A DNA stretch of 64,000 nt from Bin5 sp022821545 (GTDB taxonomy: Bacteria; Chloroflexota; Anaerolineae; Caldilineales; Caldilineaceae). Positions within the stretch are counted from its first letter, which is position 1, and each line of letters begins with the position of its first letter. Where the stretch lies: positions 4,030,001 to 4,094,000 of the forward strand of contig CAXXLO010000002.1 in NCBI GenBank assembly GCA_963664085.2, written 5' to 3'. The translations under genes were made by a program, and so were the position numbers. Below the pieces are notes generated by a model. That model ran no database searches and was not told the origin of the DNA. It saw only the letters and a program-made list of their open reading frames with translations. This document shows positions 50,022 through 57,940 of the stretch, one piece after another.

Positions 50022-51842
50022 CTATGGCCCCAACCGCTCCACGTAGACATAGTATGCACCCAGCTCTTCGCCGTCTTCGGTCTCGAACCAGGTCTGCAGG
50101 CGCCCAGGCCCCGCAGGCAGCGAAAGTGTGAAACTCGCCCCTACTTCGTCGCGGCCGACTTCCGCACCGGCTTCTTCGCCTGCGATCGCAATGCGGGCGC
50201 GGCACACAGGCAAGGCAACGCCTCCGCCCCAGGGTATCCGCGCTTTCAGAGAGGGTTCGCTTCCACGTGCGTTCCCCAGGGCCTGCCCTTCCTCAGCCGG
50301 CTGGATGGCGATGTCTCTGAAGGCCTTCGGCGGGCCCCCTTCCAGTCCCGCCCGGATTGCCGCGCCCTCCTCCTCGGGCCAGCGGCGCAGCGTAAAGCTG
50401 TACCTCCCAGCTTCAACGACGTCAACCTCCCAGTGGCCGTTGCAGATCAGTCCCTGACGCACCAGGCTCTGGTTCCAGGCGCACTCGCAGTCCTCGTTTC
50501 GCCAGTCATGCGTATTCAAGCGGAGCTTGTGCGCGCCCGGTCCACCAATGGCGATTGGAATGTCTTGGTCAAACTGACGCGAGACCTTCTCCCACCACTG
50601 TTCGTAGGCCCGACGCAGCTCCGATACCAGATCGGGACGGGCCGCGGCAACGTCCCGGCGCTGCTCCGGATCCTCCTTGATCGCATAAAGCTCTCGCCCG
50701 TTGACAAGACGCCAGCGGCCTGTCATAACCGCGCTCTTGCGCCACTTGACCGGATACGCCAGCCTTTGCGAATCCGTAACAAGCGCCCTGTCGGGCCAGA
50801 CGGCGTTTTCGCCTTCATCGGGCTGCAGAAGGCTCGCAAGGCTGCGACCGTCAAAGTCGGCAGGTTCACCGCCGTCCAGGCGGCACATATCGATCAACGT
50901 CGGCAGCACATCCACGTTGGCGGTAACTTCGTCAACATCGCGTCCAGCGCTGATCCCGCCCGCGGGCCAGTGGAGAAAGAAGGGAACGCGGTGCCCCCCG
51001 TCGTACTCCGAGCCCTTCTGCCCGCGCATGCCGGCGTTAAACCCGCTTGCAACGAACTGGTCTTCGTCGACGGCCACACCGCCCGAAGAACCGTTATCGG
51101 TCATGAAAACAAAGATAGTGTTTTCAGCCAGCCCCAGCTCTGCCAGCCTGCGCCGCAGGCCGCCGACATTTTCATCAATGTTGGCAACCATTCCGTAAAA
51201 CCTGGCGCGCTCTTCGTGCGGGGTCACTGGCAGGTAGGGATCGCTGAACGCCGGGTCAACCAGATGGGGCGAATGGGGCGCGTTGGTGGGAATATAACAG
51301 AAAAACCTTCTCGACGCGTTGCGCTCGATGAACTTCAACGCCTCCCGGAACCAGACATCCGTGCAGTATCCTTCGTAGCGCGAATGTTGCTCCCCGTCCC
51401 AGTAGCTGTCGTCAAAGTAGCTGTTGCCCCAGTAGTCGGGCGTCTGGCCGATTCCACCGCCGCCGTGTACGACAACAGTACTGAAGCCGCGGTCTTGGGG
51501 ACGGTACGGCGCATTGTCCCCCAGATGCCACTTGCCGAAAATCCCGGTAGTGTAGCCGCTGCGGCGAAAGTAGTCGGCCATGCTGGTTTCGTCGGCCCTC
51601 AGCAGAGAGCGCCCTCCGATCGTGTGCCAGACCCCTGTGCTGTTTGCATAGTGACCGGTCAGTAGACCGGCCCGGGTCGGCGCGCACGTCGGCCCTACGT
51701 GGTAATCGGTCAATCGAGCGCTGACCGCATGGAGGGCGTCAAGGTGGGGCGTTTTCAGAATGGGATTGCCGTGGCACGACAGATCGCCGTACCCCTGGTC
51801 ATCGGTAAGGACAAAGACGACGTTGGGCTGTTCCCCTGGCAT
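50022..51842 (-). CDS. Sulfatase, cysteine-type (FGly)
   Basis: A 606-residue arylsulfatase-family enzyme. The N-terminus has the metal-binding LTDDQGYGD. The formylglycine motif is intact as C53-A-P-T-R57 followed by AGLLTG, and GKWHLG and MTDNGSSGG complete the active site. The last 150 residues form a beta-rich domain unlike the core. No signal peptide is seen, so it may act in the cytoplasm on imported sulfated oligosaccharides. It needs a formylglycine-generating enzyme, which is not in this window. Confidence 0.9.
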   Translation of the reverse strand: MPGEQPNVVFVLTDDQGYGDLSCHGNPILKTPHLDALHAVSARLTDYHVGPTCAPTRAGLLTGHYANSTGVWHTIGGRSLLRADETSMADYFRRSGYTTGIFGKWHLGDNAPYRPQDRGFSTVVVHGGGGIGQTPDYWGNSYFDDSYWDGEQHSRYEGYCTDVWFREALKFIERNASRRFFCYIPTNAPHSPHLVDPAFSDPYLPVTPHEERARFYGMVANIDENVGGLRRRLAELGLAENTIFVFMTDNGSSGGVAVDEDQFVASGFNAGMRGQKGSEYDGGHRVPFFLHWPAGGISAGRDVDEVTANVDVLPTLIDMCRLDGGEPADFDGRSLASLLQPDEGENAVWPDRALVTDSQRLAYPVKWRKSAVMTGRWRLVNGRELYAIKEDPEQRRDVAAARPDLVSELRRAYEQWWEKVSRQFDQDIPIAIGGPGAHKLRLNTHDWRNEDCECAWNQSLVRQGLICNGHWEVDVVEAGRYSFTLRRWPEEEGAAIRAGLEGGPPKAFRDIAIQPAEEGQALGNARGSEPSLKARIPWGGGVALPVCRARIAIAGEEAGAEVGRDEVGASFTLSLPAGPGRLQTWFETEDGEELGAYYVYVERLGP

Positions 51843-51853
51843 CGCTCAAGTCC

Positions 51854-52612
51854 TCACTGCCAAGGGGTCTTGAATTCACCAAAGTTATTCTCTTCATCCT
51901 TCCCCCGTACCAGGACCGGCCTCCAGCGGCCATCCAGAGAGTTATCCTCTGCCTGCCTGACAGACGTGGGCACGTAGCGCAGCGTGAGCCCGCAGCGCCG
52001 CCTGTTCGAGCGGTTGGGAAGGCTGCCGTGAATGAGCGTACCGTCGTGAATCGAGATCTGCCCGGCCTGCAGCGGCAGGTCCACGGCGGTCGCGGCTTCT
52101 TCCGGCGAAACGTGGACCTCCTGATTGATGCTGAGAAGATTTCCCGTCTGCTCGGCCTTGCCATGCTCAACGATGCCGGAAACGTGCGTGCCGGGAATCA
52201 CCTGCATGCAGCCGTTCTCCACGTCGCTGTCATCGACTGCGTACCAGGCCGTGACTGCCTGCGGCGGCTCCAGGCCCCAGAAAGTAACGTCCTGGTGCCA
52301 GGCGACAAATGCCTCCGCCTCTTCGCCTTCACCATATTTGTTGAAGAAGTGGGTCGCCAGCAGCAGCACGTTCGGACCGATCAACGCTTCGATTGTATCC
52401 AGAATCGTTGGGTGCGCGGCCAGCTTCCAAATGAACTCCTCTTCAAAGTGGTAATCAACCAGTCCGATCTGAGCCGTTTCCTTACCGACCCGGGACTCCA
52501 GATCATCGAAGGCCTCACGGTAACCGGATATCCGGGGGCCGTCAATGACATCGATTGCCCCGATGTAGCCGTCGCGTTTGTATGCATCAACCTGAGCAGG
52601 GGAAAGGATCAT
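51854..52612 (-). CDS. Phytanoyl-CoA dioxygenase (PhyH) family protein
   Basis: A 252-residue Fe(II)/2-oxoglutarate oxygenase. The HxD is in AWHQDVTFWG, and the distal histidine and arginine are in LIHGSLPNRSNRRR. ATG 52612 was selected by the AAGGAGG site 6 bases upstream and by the normal start LSPAQVDAYKRDGY. It is the first gene of the minus-strand cluster, 11 bp before the sulfatase. Its substrate may be a sulfated or methylated sugar, but this is a guess. Confidence 0.88.
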   Translation of the reverse strand: MILSPAQVDAYKRDGYIGAIDVIDGPRISGYREAFDDLESRVGKETAQIGLVDYHFEEEFIWKLAAHPTILDTIEALIGPNVLLLATHFFNKYGEGEEAEAFVAWHQDVTFWGLEPPQAVTAWYAVDDSDVENGCMQVIPGTHVSGIVEHGKAEQTGNLLSINQEVHVSPEEAATAVDLPLQAGQISIHDGTLIHGSLPNRSNRRRCGLTLRYVPTSVRQAEDNSLDGRWRPVLVRGKDEENNFGEFKTPWQ

Positions 52613-52650
52613 GATACCCTCCTTGGCGGTTTTCAACCTGGTCGCTGATG

Positions 52651-52679
52651 AGGATAACGCGTACACGCCGCGATTGCAA
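52651..52679 (-). promoter_or_regulatory. Promoter candidate of the PhyH-sulfatase cluster
   Basis: TTGCAA (52674-52679), a 17-bp spacer and TATCCT (52651-52656) on the minus strand, each matching 4 of 6 consensus positions. The start point would be near 52644. Confidence 0.4.
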
Positions 52680-52721
52680 GAAGGAAAAAAGCGTCAGGGT
52701 CGTGCAAAACGGCCTTCGATG

Positions 52722-52730
52722 TGATAGACT
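52722..52730 (+). promoter_or_regulatory. Extended -10 of the nitroreductase-like gene (TGATAGACT)
   Basis: TAGACT at 52725-52730 preceded by TG; the -35 is weak. The start point near 52737 gives a leader of 100 nt that contains the 13-bp tandem repeat. Confidence 0.35.
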
Positions 52731-52780
52731 TGGCCAGACTGATATGCAGGCAGCGAAGGCGCATCAGTAGAGGATAAGAG

Positions 52781-52819
52781 TTGAGTACTATAGTTGAGTA
52801 CCTTAGTTGAGTACCTTAG
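52781..52819 (+). repeat. 13-bp tandem repeat, 3 copies, running into the Shine-Dalgarno
   Basis: TTGAGTACTATAG (52781-52793) is followed by two perfect TTGAGTACCTTAG units (52794-52806, 52807-52819). The next bases, TTGAGGAG, begin a fourth unit and also form the ribosome binding site of the gene at 52837. Confidence 0.9.
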
Positions 52820-52836
52820 TTGAGGAGAAGACAGTC

Positions 52837-53262
52837 ATGGCCGAACGAGAAGTACCGGGCTGGGTAAAGGAGCACATTGGCCGCTATCTCGAATCCAATG
52901 GCCAGGACGGCCACATTTGGAACGGTGTCCCCACGTTGCTGCTGACGACAACCGGGCGGCGCACAGGGAATGCCCGCACGACCCCTCTCATCTACGGCAA
53001 AGTCGAAGGAGAGGAAACGTACGTGATCGTCGCCTCCCGCGGCGGCGCCACACATCACCCCTCCTGGTATCTCAATCTGGTCGAGACGCCGGCCGTCAAG
53101 CTGCGGGTCGGCGCCGACGTCTTCGACGCCACGGCACAGACGGCCACCGCGGAGGAAAAGCCGTCCCTGTGGAACATGATGGCGGAAATCTGGCCGGCGT
53201 ACAACGATTACCAGGCCAAGACTGACCGCGTTATCCCGGTCATCATTATGAAACGGGTCTGA
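52837..53262 (+). CDS. Deazaflavin (F420)-dependent nitroreductase family protein
   Basis: A 141-residue split-barrel protein of the Ddn/FDR family. The conserved core appears as LLTTTGRRTGNARTTPLIY, followed by ASRGGATHHPSWYLNL. These proteins reduce substrates using F420H2 or sometimes bind other flavins. GAGGAG at 52822-52827 selects ATG 52837; the frame open further upstream is only the tandem repeat. It starts a divergent plus-strand unit. The reaction is unknown. Confidence 0.85.
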   Translation: MAEREVPGWVKEHIGRYLESNGQDGHIWNGVPTLLLTTTGRRTGNARTTPLIYGKVEGEETYVIVASRGGATHHPSWYLNLVETPAVKLRVGADVFDATAQTATAEEKPSLWNMMAEIWPAYNDYQAKTDRVIPVIIMKRV

Positions 53263-53299
53263 ACAGACGTAATCGCCGCCGCGCCCTGACGGTGCATAT

Positions 53300-54109
53300 A
53301 TGCGAATTCTCAGCGACGGGTGTGCCCATTCCGGCTCTCTGGGCCTGCCCGCCCCCTTCCCGATCCTCTCCGTAGAAACGGACAATTACCGCACCAAGAC
53401 CTTCACCATCGATCTCAGCCTGGACGCTCAGCCCGGGCAGTTCGTGATGGCCTGGCTGCCCCGCTTCGATGAGAAGCCCTTTTCCCTGGTCGCCGCCGAC
53501 CCGGTAACACTTATGGTTACCGCGGTCGGCCCTTTCACAAACCTGCTGCATGCGATGGGGCCCGGCGATCCGCTCTGGATTCGCGGCCCGTTCGGAACGA
53601 GCTTTCGGCTCCCCGATCCCGGGCTGCGCGCCGCATTCGTCGGAGGAGGCTACGGCGTGGCCCCCCTCCTCTGGCTGGCGCAGACCTGGCGGCGGCAGCT
53701 AGAGGGCGCGACCGTCATCATCGGCGCGGGCACGGCTGACGACCTGCTCTACGTTGATCGTTTCAACGCCCTGCAGAGAGAGGCCATGAGCCCCGGCGTC
53801 CCGCTGGAGGTGCTCACTTGCACCGAGGACGGCAGCGCCGGCTCCACGGGCCTCGTCACCGATCTCCTGTCAGACTCCCTGAGATCCGGTGAGACCGATC
53901 TGCTGTGCGCTTGCGGGCCGCACGGAATGCTCGCCGCCATCGACAGCTTGGGTGACGAGCAGAACATCCCCCGCCAGCTTTCGTGGGAGGCATACATGCG
54001 CTGCGCAATCGGGATCTGCGGATCCTGCGAGCTGAATGGCAGCGTTCTGTGCCTGGACGGACCCGTCCTTGAATATGGTCGGACTGAGCAAAAGGCTCAA
54101 TCAGTTTAG
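53300..54109 (+). CDS. Dihydroorotate dehydrogenase electron-transfer subunit-like (PyrK-like)
   Basis: A 269-residue iron-sulfur flavoprotein. The N-terminal ferredoxin-reductase-type FAD domain has PGQFVMAWLPRFDEKPFS. An NAD-binding domain has FVGGGYGVAPLLWLA. At the C-terminus C235, C240, C243 and C251 form the C-x4-C-x2-C-x7-C [2Fe-2S] site of PyrK. PyrK normally pairs with PyrD (type 1B), which is not next to it. An alternative is another hydride-to-ferredoxin reductase. Confidence 0.82.
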   Translation: MRILSDGCAHSGSLGLPAPFPILSVETDNYRTKTFTIDLSLDAQPGQFVMAWLPRFDEKPFSLVAADPVTLMVTAVGPFTNLLHAMGPGDPLWIRGPFGTSFRLPDPGLRAAFVGGGYGVAPLLWLAQTWRRQLEGATVIIGAGTADDLLYVDRFNALQREAMSPGVPLEVLTCTEDGSAGSTGLVTDLLSDSLRSGETDLLCACGPHGMLAAIDSLGDEQNIPRQLSWEAYMRCAIGICGSCELNGSVLCLDGPVLEYGRTEQKAQSV

Positions 54110-54113
54110 AGGG

Positions 54114-55169
54114 TCATTGTGAGAGCGGGAGCGGGGTCAGTCCTGAGGCGGCCGGCACGCCGTGCGCAGTGGTCGCGTTGAGCACGCCGTCGAGAACTGC
54201 GGCTGCGACGACCTCCGCGGCAACCGCGCCGAGCAGACTCAGCTCAACCTGCGCCTGCAGCGACCCTGTTGCCATTGCAAACAGGCAGTCGCCGTCATAG
54301 AGGGTATGCGCGGGCCGGGTCGTACGGCTGATTCCTGTCTGGCCCATCTGCGCCAGCTTGGTCACATCGGTCTTGGAGAGAGTGAGATTGGTGGCGACAA
54401 TGCCGATGGTGGTGTTTTCCCGGACAGCGTGCATGTTTTCCGAATCGGGGCTGTGGGGCGGAGGCGTAGACCGGTCGGCGTCTGAACCCGGCGGCCGGAA
54501 GAGGTAGGAGTCAAATGAGGCGGCCGCTACCGAAAGGCTGTCCACCAATTGGCCGCTCTGCGGATCACGCGCCCCGGCCACCAGCTGGGCACGCATCGGG
54601 TCCACGACGTCTCCGACCGCGTTGACTGCGACCAGCGCCGAAACGACAACTCCGCCGGGCAGAGCGGTAGACGCCTGACCCAACCCGCCCCTGGTACACC
54701 GATCAAAGCCAAACAGTTTCCCGACGGTACAGCCAACCCCTGCGCCGACCGAACCGCGACTTATGTCCTCTGCAGTGGCCGCCTCGCAGGCCGCGAGAGC
54801 GTCCTCCTGTGAAGGAAAGACCGTCGATCCTGCGAATCCCAGGTCGTACAGAATTGCGGCCGGCACTATCGGCACCGGCGCAGCCGGCGTGAACCAGCCG
54901 TAACCCCGTTGCGCCAGCCAGTCGACGACGCCATGCGCGGCGCCCAGCCCGAAGGCCGAGCCCCCGCTCAGAAGCAGGCCGTGGACCCTGTCCACCCGGT
55001 TCACGGGATCAAGCAGGGCAGTCTCCCGCGTCCCGGGCGCCGAACCGCGCACATCCACGCCGCCGCAACTTCCTTCAGGGGTCAGCACGACAGTACAGCC
55101 GGTCCCATGAACGGGATCCGACCAGTGACCAACAAGGATGCCCTGAACGTCGGTCAGCGCACTACTCAC
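54114..55169 (-). CDS. P1/S58-family Ntn-hydrolase, NylC-like
   Basis: A 351-residue precursor of the DmpA/NylC group. Such enzymes self-cleave to expose an N-terminal Thr or Ser. The expected cleavage is between N252 and T253, in ENTTIGIVATN, matching the NylC pattern. Other landmarks are GLLLSGGSAFGLGAAHG and SVGAGVGCTVGK. It may hydrolyse peptides, beta-peptides or amide oligomers. GTG 55169 overlaps the stop region of the sufE gene by 8 bp. Confidence 0.85.
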   Translation of the reverse strand: MSSALTDVQGILVGHWSDPVHGTGCTVVLTPEGSCGGVDVRGSAPGTRETALLDPVNRVDRVHGLLLSGGSAFGLGAAHGVVDWLAQRGYGWFTPAAPVPIVPAAILYDLGFAGSTVFPSQEDALAACEAATAEDISRGSVGAGVGCTVGKLFGFDRCTRGGLGQASTALPGGVVVSALVAVNAVGDVVDPMRAQLVAGARDPQSGQLVDSLSVAAASFDSYLFRPPGSDADRSTPPPHSPDSENMHAVRENTTIGIVATNLTLSKTDVTKLAQMGQTGISRTTRPAHTLYDGDCLFAMATGSLQAQVELSLLGAVAAEVVAAAVLDGVLNATTAHGVPAASGLTPLPLSQ

Positions 55170-55629
55170 TTTTTTCCATTCTTGCAGTAACTTGCCTCTT
55201 GAGATAGGCCATGAGGACATGCAGGCCGCGCAGTCTTTGCGGAGAGATCGCCTCATGCAGACCAAGCAGATAGTGAATATCGTCCGGCGTGTGCAAGACC
55301 GTGTCCGGGGCCGCCCGCTCCAGGCCTTCCTGCACAATGGCGGCATAGCCCCGCACCGTAGGCGACTCTTTCGGCACATCGATATAGACTTGCACGCCGG
55401 CGTCTACAATGTCTGCGAACACGAAGATCGGCGTCTGGCATTCGTGGACCTGCTCCATCTGATCGCGGGCGTCGTGAAGAAAGCCGGGAAGTTCCGGCAT
55501 ACTCAAGGCGAAATCGAGGAGAGACTCCAGCCGCTCCCGCGGCTCCATGCTACGGAAATCTTCGATGATCTCCCGCAGAGGCCGTGGAGTCCGGTCAATC
55601 TTTTCTTCAAGGGTGAGGTCGAAATCCAT
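55162..55629 (-). CDS. sufE: SufE-family cysteine-desulfurase activator
   Basis: A 155-residue SufE-like protein. SufE takes persulfide sulfur from SufS and passes it to the SufBCD scaffold. The acceptor cysteine is C64 in HECQTPIFVF, matching the position of the E. coli catalytic cysteine. The sequence is somewhat longer than E. coli SufE (138 residues). ATG 55629 was chosen from the family N-terminus; its ribosome binding site is weak. No other suf genes are nearby, and it overlaps the NylC-like gene. Confidence 0.85.
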   Translation of the reverse strand: MDFDLTLEEKIDRTPRPLREIIEDFRSMEPRERLESLLDFALSMPELPGFLHDARDQMEQVHECQTPIFVFADIVDAGVQVYIDVPKESPTVRGYAAIVQEGLERAAPDTVLHTPDDIHYLLGLHEAISPQRLRGLHVLMAYLKRQVTARMEKSE

Positions 55630-55685
55630 AAAACAGGGTCTGCGCTTCCATCGGCTCTGCCGCCGGCGCAGCGCAGTCGTCAAAT

Positions 55686-55883
55686 CTATTTCGCGCGTTT
55701 CAACACCGGTAGACCGTTCTTGCTCTCGGAGACTTCGTATCCCTCCGGAACTGCCGCCAGGCTACCCTCCTTTTCTTCCTTGGCGAAGAAGTAAAGGGTC
55801 TGTTGTCTTCCGTTACGCAGCGTCGTTTCCTTTGAATGCAGATAGTACGTTCTGCCCTTGGTGTTCGTGTGCGCATACGCCAT
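55686..55883 (-). CDS. Small conserved hypothetical protein
   Basis: A 65-residue protein with the pattern HTNTKGRTYYLHSK, FFAKEEK and VPEGYEVSESKNGLPVLK. Similar short proteins occur widely in bacteria such as Cyanobacteria and Chloroflexota, without known function. ATG 55883 is preceded by AAGGAG. It is rich in charged residues and has no membrane segment. It lies upstream of sufE on the same strand. Confidence 0.8.
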   Translation of the reverse strand: MAYAHTNTKGRTYYLHSKETTLRNGRQQTLYFFAKEEKEGSLAAVPEGYEVSESKNGLPVLKRAK

Positions 55884-56031
55884 TTTTTAAAGCTCCTTTG
55901 CTAAGTGCATGAATCTCCTCTAACTACCTTCCCGCAAGGATGCGGCCCCGGCGGACCTGAATGTCTCCGTGCAAACCGGGTGAACTGTACAAGAGACAGT
56001 CATCTCAATTGTAGTCCAGCTTTCTGAATCC

Positions 56032-56865
56032 TCAAAAACCGCAACAATATCCTTGCTGCGACTGCCGAATTTTTACTGCGCTTGAAGCAATGTAGGTGTC
56101 GGTGTAGTCCGCCGGCGGCTGGCCCTCCCAACGGTCCTCGTAAAAGCCGGTGACCGCGAAACCGGCATCGAGCTGACCGCCAATCTGGTCCGTCAATGTG
56201 TGCCCGAACTCGAGCGCCTCTTGCGCGCGAATATAAGCGTTCCGTTCCGACTCCGAGATGCTGGTGAGGTCCGAGTATGGGAGGCGGTGGCGCACCTCCA
56301 GAATGCCATCATCGATCTTCTTCTGGTCAAACAGGTACAGTACGGGGTTCACAAACCCGGCCAGCAGGACGCCGCCGCGCTTGAGCACGCGTGAGCACTC
56401 CTTCCATACCGGGCGTACGTCAGGAATGAACAGATTGGAACAGGGATGAACGATCAGATCGAACGCCCCGTCCGAAAACGCGCCCAGGTCACGCATATCG
56501 CCTTCGACCGTTGTCAGTTGCAGACCGTCGCGGCCGGCCACAAAACGGTCCTGCGCCAGCTGGCGCGGTGAGTTGTCCAATACCGTTACGCGCGCGCCGG
56601 CGTTTTCGCCGGCGGCAGCCAGTATCGGGCCCTGTTGCCCGCCGCCCGCCGCCAGACAGAGGATTTCAGCGTTGCTGAAGTCGGGAAACCACGATGCCGG
56701 CACGGGCTTGGCAGGCGTAAGCAGGATCTCCCACCTGCCGCTCCGCGCCGCCGCTATCGTCTCATCACCGACAGGGACCGTCCATCTGCTCTTGCGCTCG
56801 ACCGCTCTGTCCCATGCGTTGCGGTTGAAGGACGCGACATTTTCAAATCCCTGCATGAGGCTCAC
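56032..56865 (-). CDS. SAM-dependent methyltransferase
   Basis: A 277-residue class I methyltransferase. The SAM-binding motif is LCLAAGGGQQGP, followed by VTVLDNSPRQL and EGDMRDLGAF with the usual acidic residues. The protein ends in two cysteines (GYCCGF). The start is GTG 56865, overlapping the preceding XdhC-like gene by 4 bp, so the two are co-translated. The substrate is unknown. Confidence 0.85.
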   Translation of the reverse strand: MSLMQGFENVASFNRNAWDRAVERKSRWTVPVGDETIAAARSGRWEILLTPAKPVPASWFPDFSNAEILCLAAGGGQQGPILAAAGENAGARVTVLDNSPRQLAQDRFVAGRDGLQLTTVEGDMRDLGAFSDGAFDLIVHPCSNLFIPDVRPVWKECSRVLKRGGVLLAGFVNPVLYLFDQKKIDDGILEVRHRLPYSDLTSISESERNAYIRAQEALEFGHTLTDQIGGQLDAGFAVTGFYEDRWEGQPPADYTDTYIASSAVKIRQSQQGYCCGF

Positions 56866-57719
56866 CCGTTGCCGCGTTCCCCTACCCCTGCCCGCGCTCG
56901 ATTCCTGCGTTCGATGCGCTCCCTTTGAATCTGTTCGCTCAGGCCCGGAAGCGGTCCTTCACGCAGAATGCAGATGATCTCCGCCATAATGCAGACCGCG
57001 ATCTCAGACGGTGTAATCGCCCCGATGTCGATGCCTATCGGCGCGCGTACGCGGTCAAACTTTGAGGCCGGGATATTCTGCTCCTTTTCAAGCAGCTCAA
57101 ACACGGCCCGAATCCGCCGCCGGCTTCCGATCATGCCCAAATAGGCAAGAGGATCATCCAGCAGTTCCAACAGGCAGTCTATGTCATGTTGATGCCCGCG
57201 AGTAACGAGCACAACATAGGTGTCATTGTCAAAGGTCTCCTTGCCCTGCCTTAAGTCGACCAAAGTCTGCCGAAAGGGCCCGGCGACGACCCCGTCTGCG
57301 GTTGGAAACCGCGCCTTGTGCGCGTACTGGGGGCGATCGTCGATTACCGTAACCAGGAATTCGCATGTCTTCGCAATCGAGGCCAGCGGCACCGCGATGT
57401 GGCCTGCGCCGGCGATAATCAGATGCGGAGGCCGGGGCTGCACTTCTACAAACACGGTGAAGCGCCCGCCCACTTCTTCGTAACTGAAATGCCGGTGCTT
57501 CTTGCTTGCAACCGCCAACCTGGCGTCGCGGAGCACAGGCTCGTTCCAGTTGCCGAGACCCAGTTCGACCTCCTGACAGGTGTCCAACTGAGACCGGACG
57601 ACCGCATTGCGACCGACCGCCTGGGCAAAGGCGCCTTCACCTGACGTGACGGTAACGAGGGCCACGGCCTCTCTATTGTCTATGGCTTCTATGAGCGCGT
57701 TGAGCGAATTCTTTTGCAT
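56862..57719 (-). CDS. XdhC-family protein, Rossmann half
   Basis: A 285-residue protein. Residues about 98-250 form the C-terminal Rossmann domain of XdhC/CoxI proteins (PHLIIAGAGHIAVPLASIA, YLGMIGSRRR, IGIDIGAITPSEIAVCI). These proteins deliver and sulfurate molybdenum cofactor for xanthine dehydrogenase and CO dehydrogenase. The N-terminal 95 residues lack the usual GSTPR and GTIGGG motifs. Those motifs occur instead on a separate small protein at 58773-59126. The methyltransferase gene follows it with a 4-bp overlap. Confidence 0.85.
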   Translation of the reverse strand: MQKNSLNALIEAIDNREAVALVTVTSGEGAFAQAVGRNAVVRSQLDTCQEVELGLGNWNEPVLRDARLAVASKKHRHFSYEEVGGRFTVFVEVQPRPPHLIIAGAGHIAVPLASIAKTCEFLVTVIDDRPQYAHKARFPTADGVVAGPFRQTLVDLRQGKETFDNDTYVVLVTRGHQHDIDCLLELLDDPLAYLGMIGSRRRIRAVFELLEKEQNIPASKFDRVRAPIGIDIGAITPSEIAVCIMAEIICILREGPLPGLSEQIQRERIERRNRARAGVGERGNG

Positions 57720-57823
57720 CTCTTTCAGTGACCCACTGCGTATACCCGCTATGTCGACCCTCTATGTCCCAGTCAGGTGAGCGGTCCCGGGTTGCCGGAT
57801 TCGTCCAGCGTCGCGCCCGGCGC

Positions 57824-57852
57824 TAGACACGTGAATTCACAAGTGCTAGAAT
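57824..57852 (+). promoter_or_regulatory. Promoter of terC-like gene
   Basis: TAGACA (57824-57829), a 17-bp spacer and the extended -10 TG-C-TAGAAT (57847-57852). Five of six bases match in each element. The start point is near 57859, leaving a leader of about 82 nt. Confidence 0.7.
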
Positions 57853-57882
57853 CCGTCAAGTGAATTGCCACCGCCTCCAGCC

Positions 57883-57902
57883 GGCAGTTGCCGGCAACTG
57901 CC
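57883..57902. promoter_or_regulatory. Perfect 20-bp palindrome in the terC leader
   Basis: GGCAGTTGCC followed directly by its reverse complement GGCAACTGCC. It lies at about +25 to +44 of the transcript. It could be an operator for a dimeric regulator or a hairpin in the mRNA. Confidence 0.55.
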
Positions 57903-57940
57903 TCGCCGGTCGTCCGCAATGACAAGGAGCCAGGGACTGC

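Noticed and set aside
49887..51665. 592-codon open frame on the plus strand opposite the Cys-type sulfatase
   Set aside because: Antisense shadow with no recognisable domain.
57853..57940. Manganese (yybP-ykoY) riboswitch before the TerC gene
   Set aside because: The leader is only about 82 nt and the conserved loop sequences are not seen; only the palindrome stands out.
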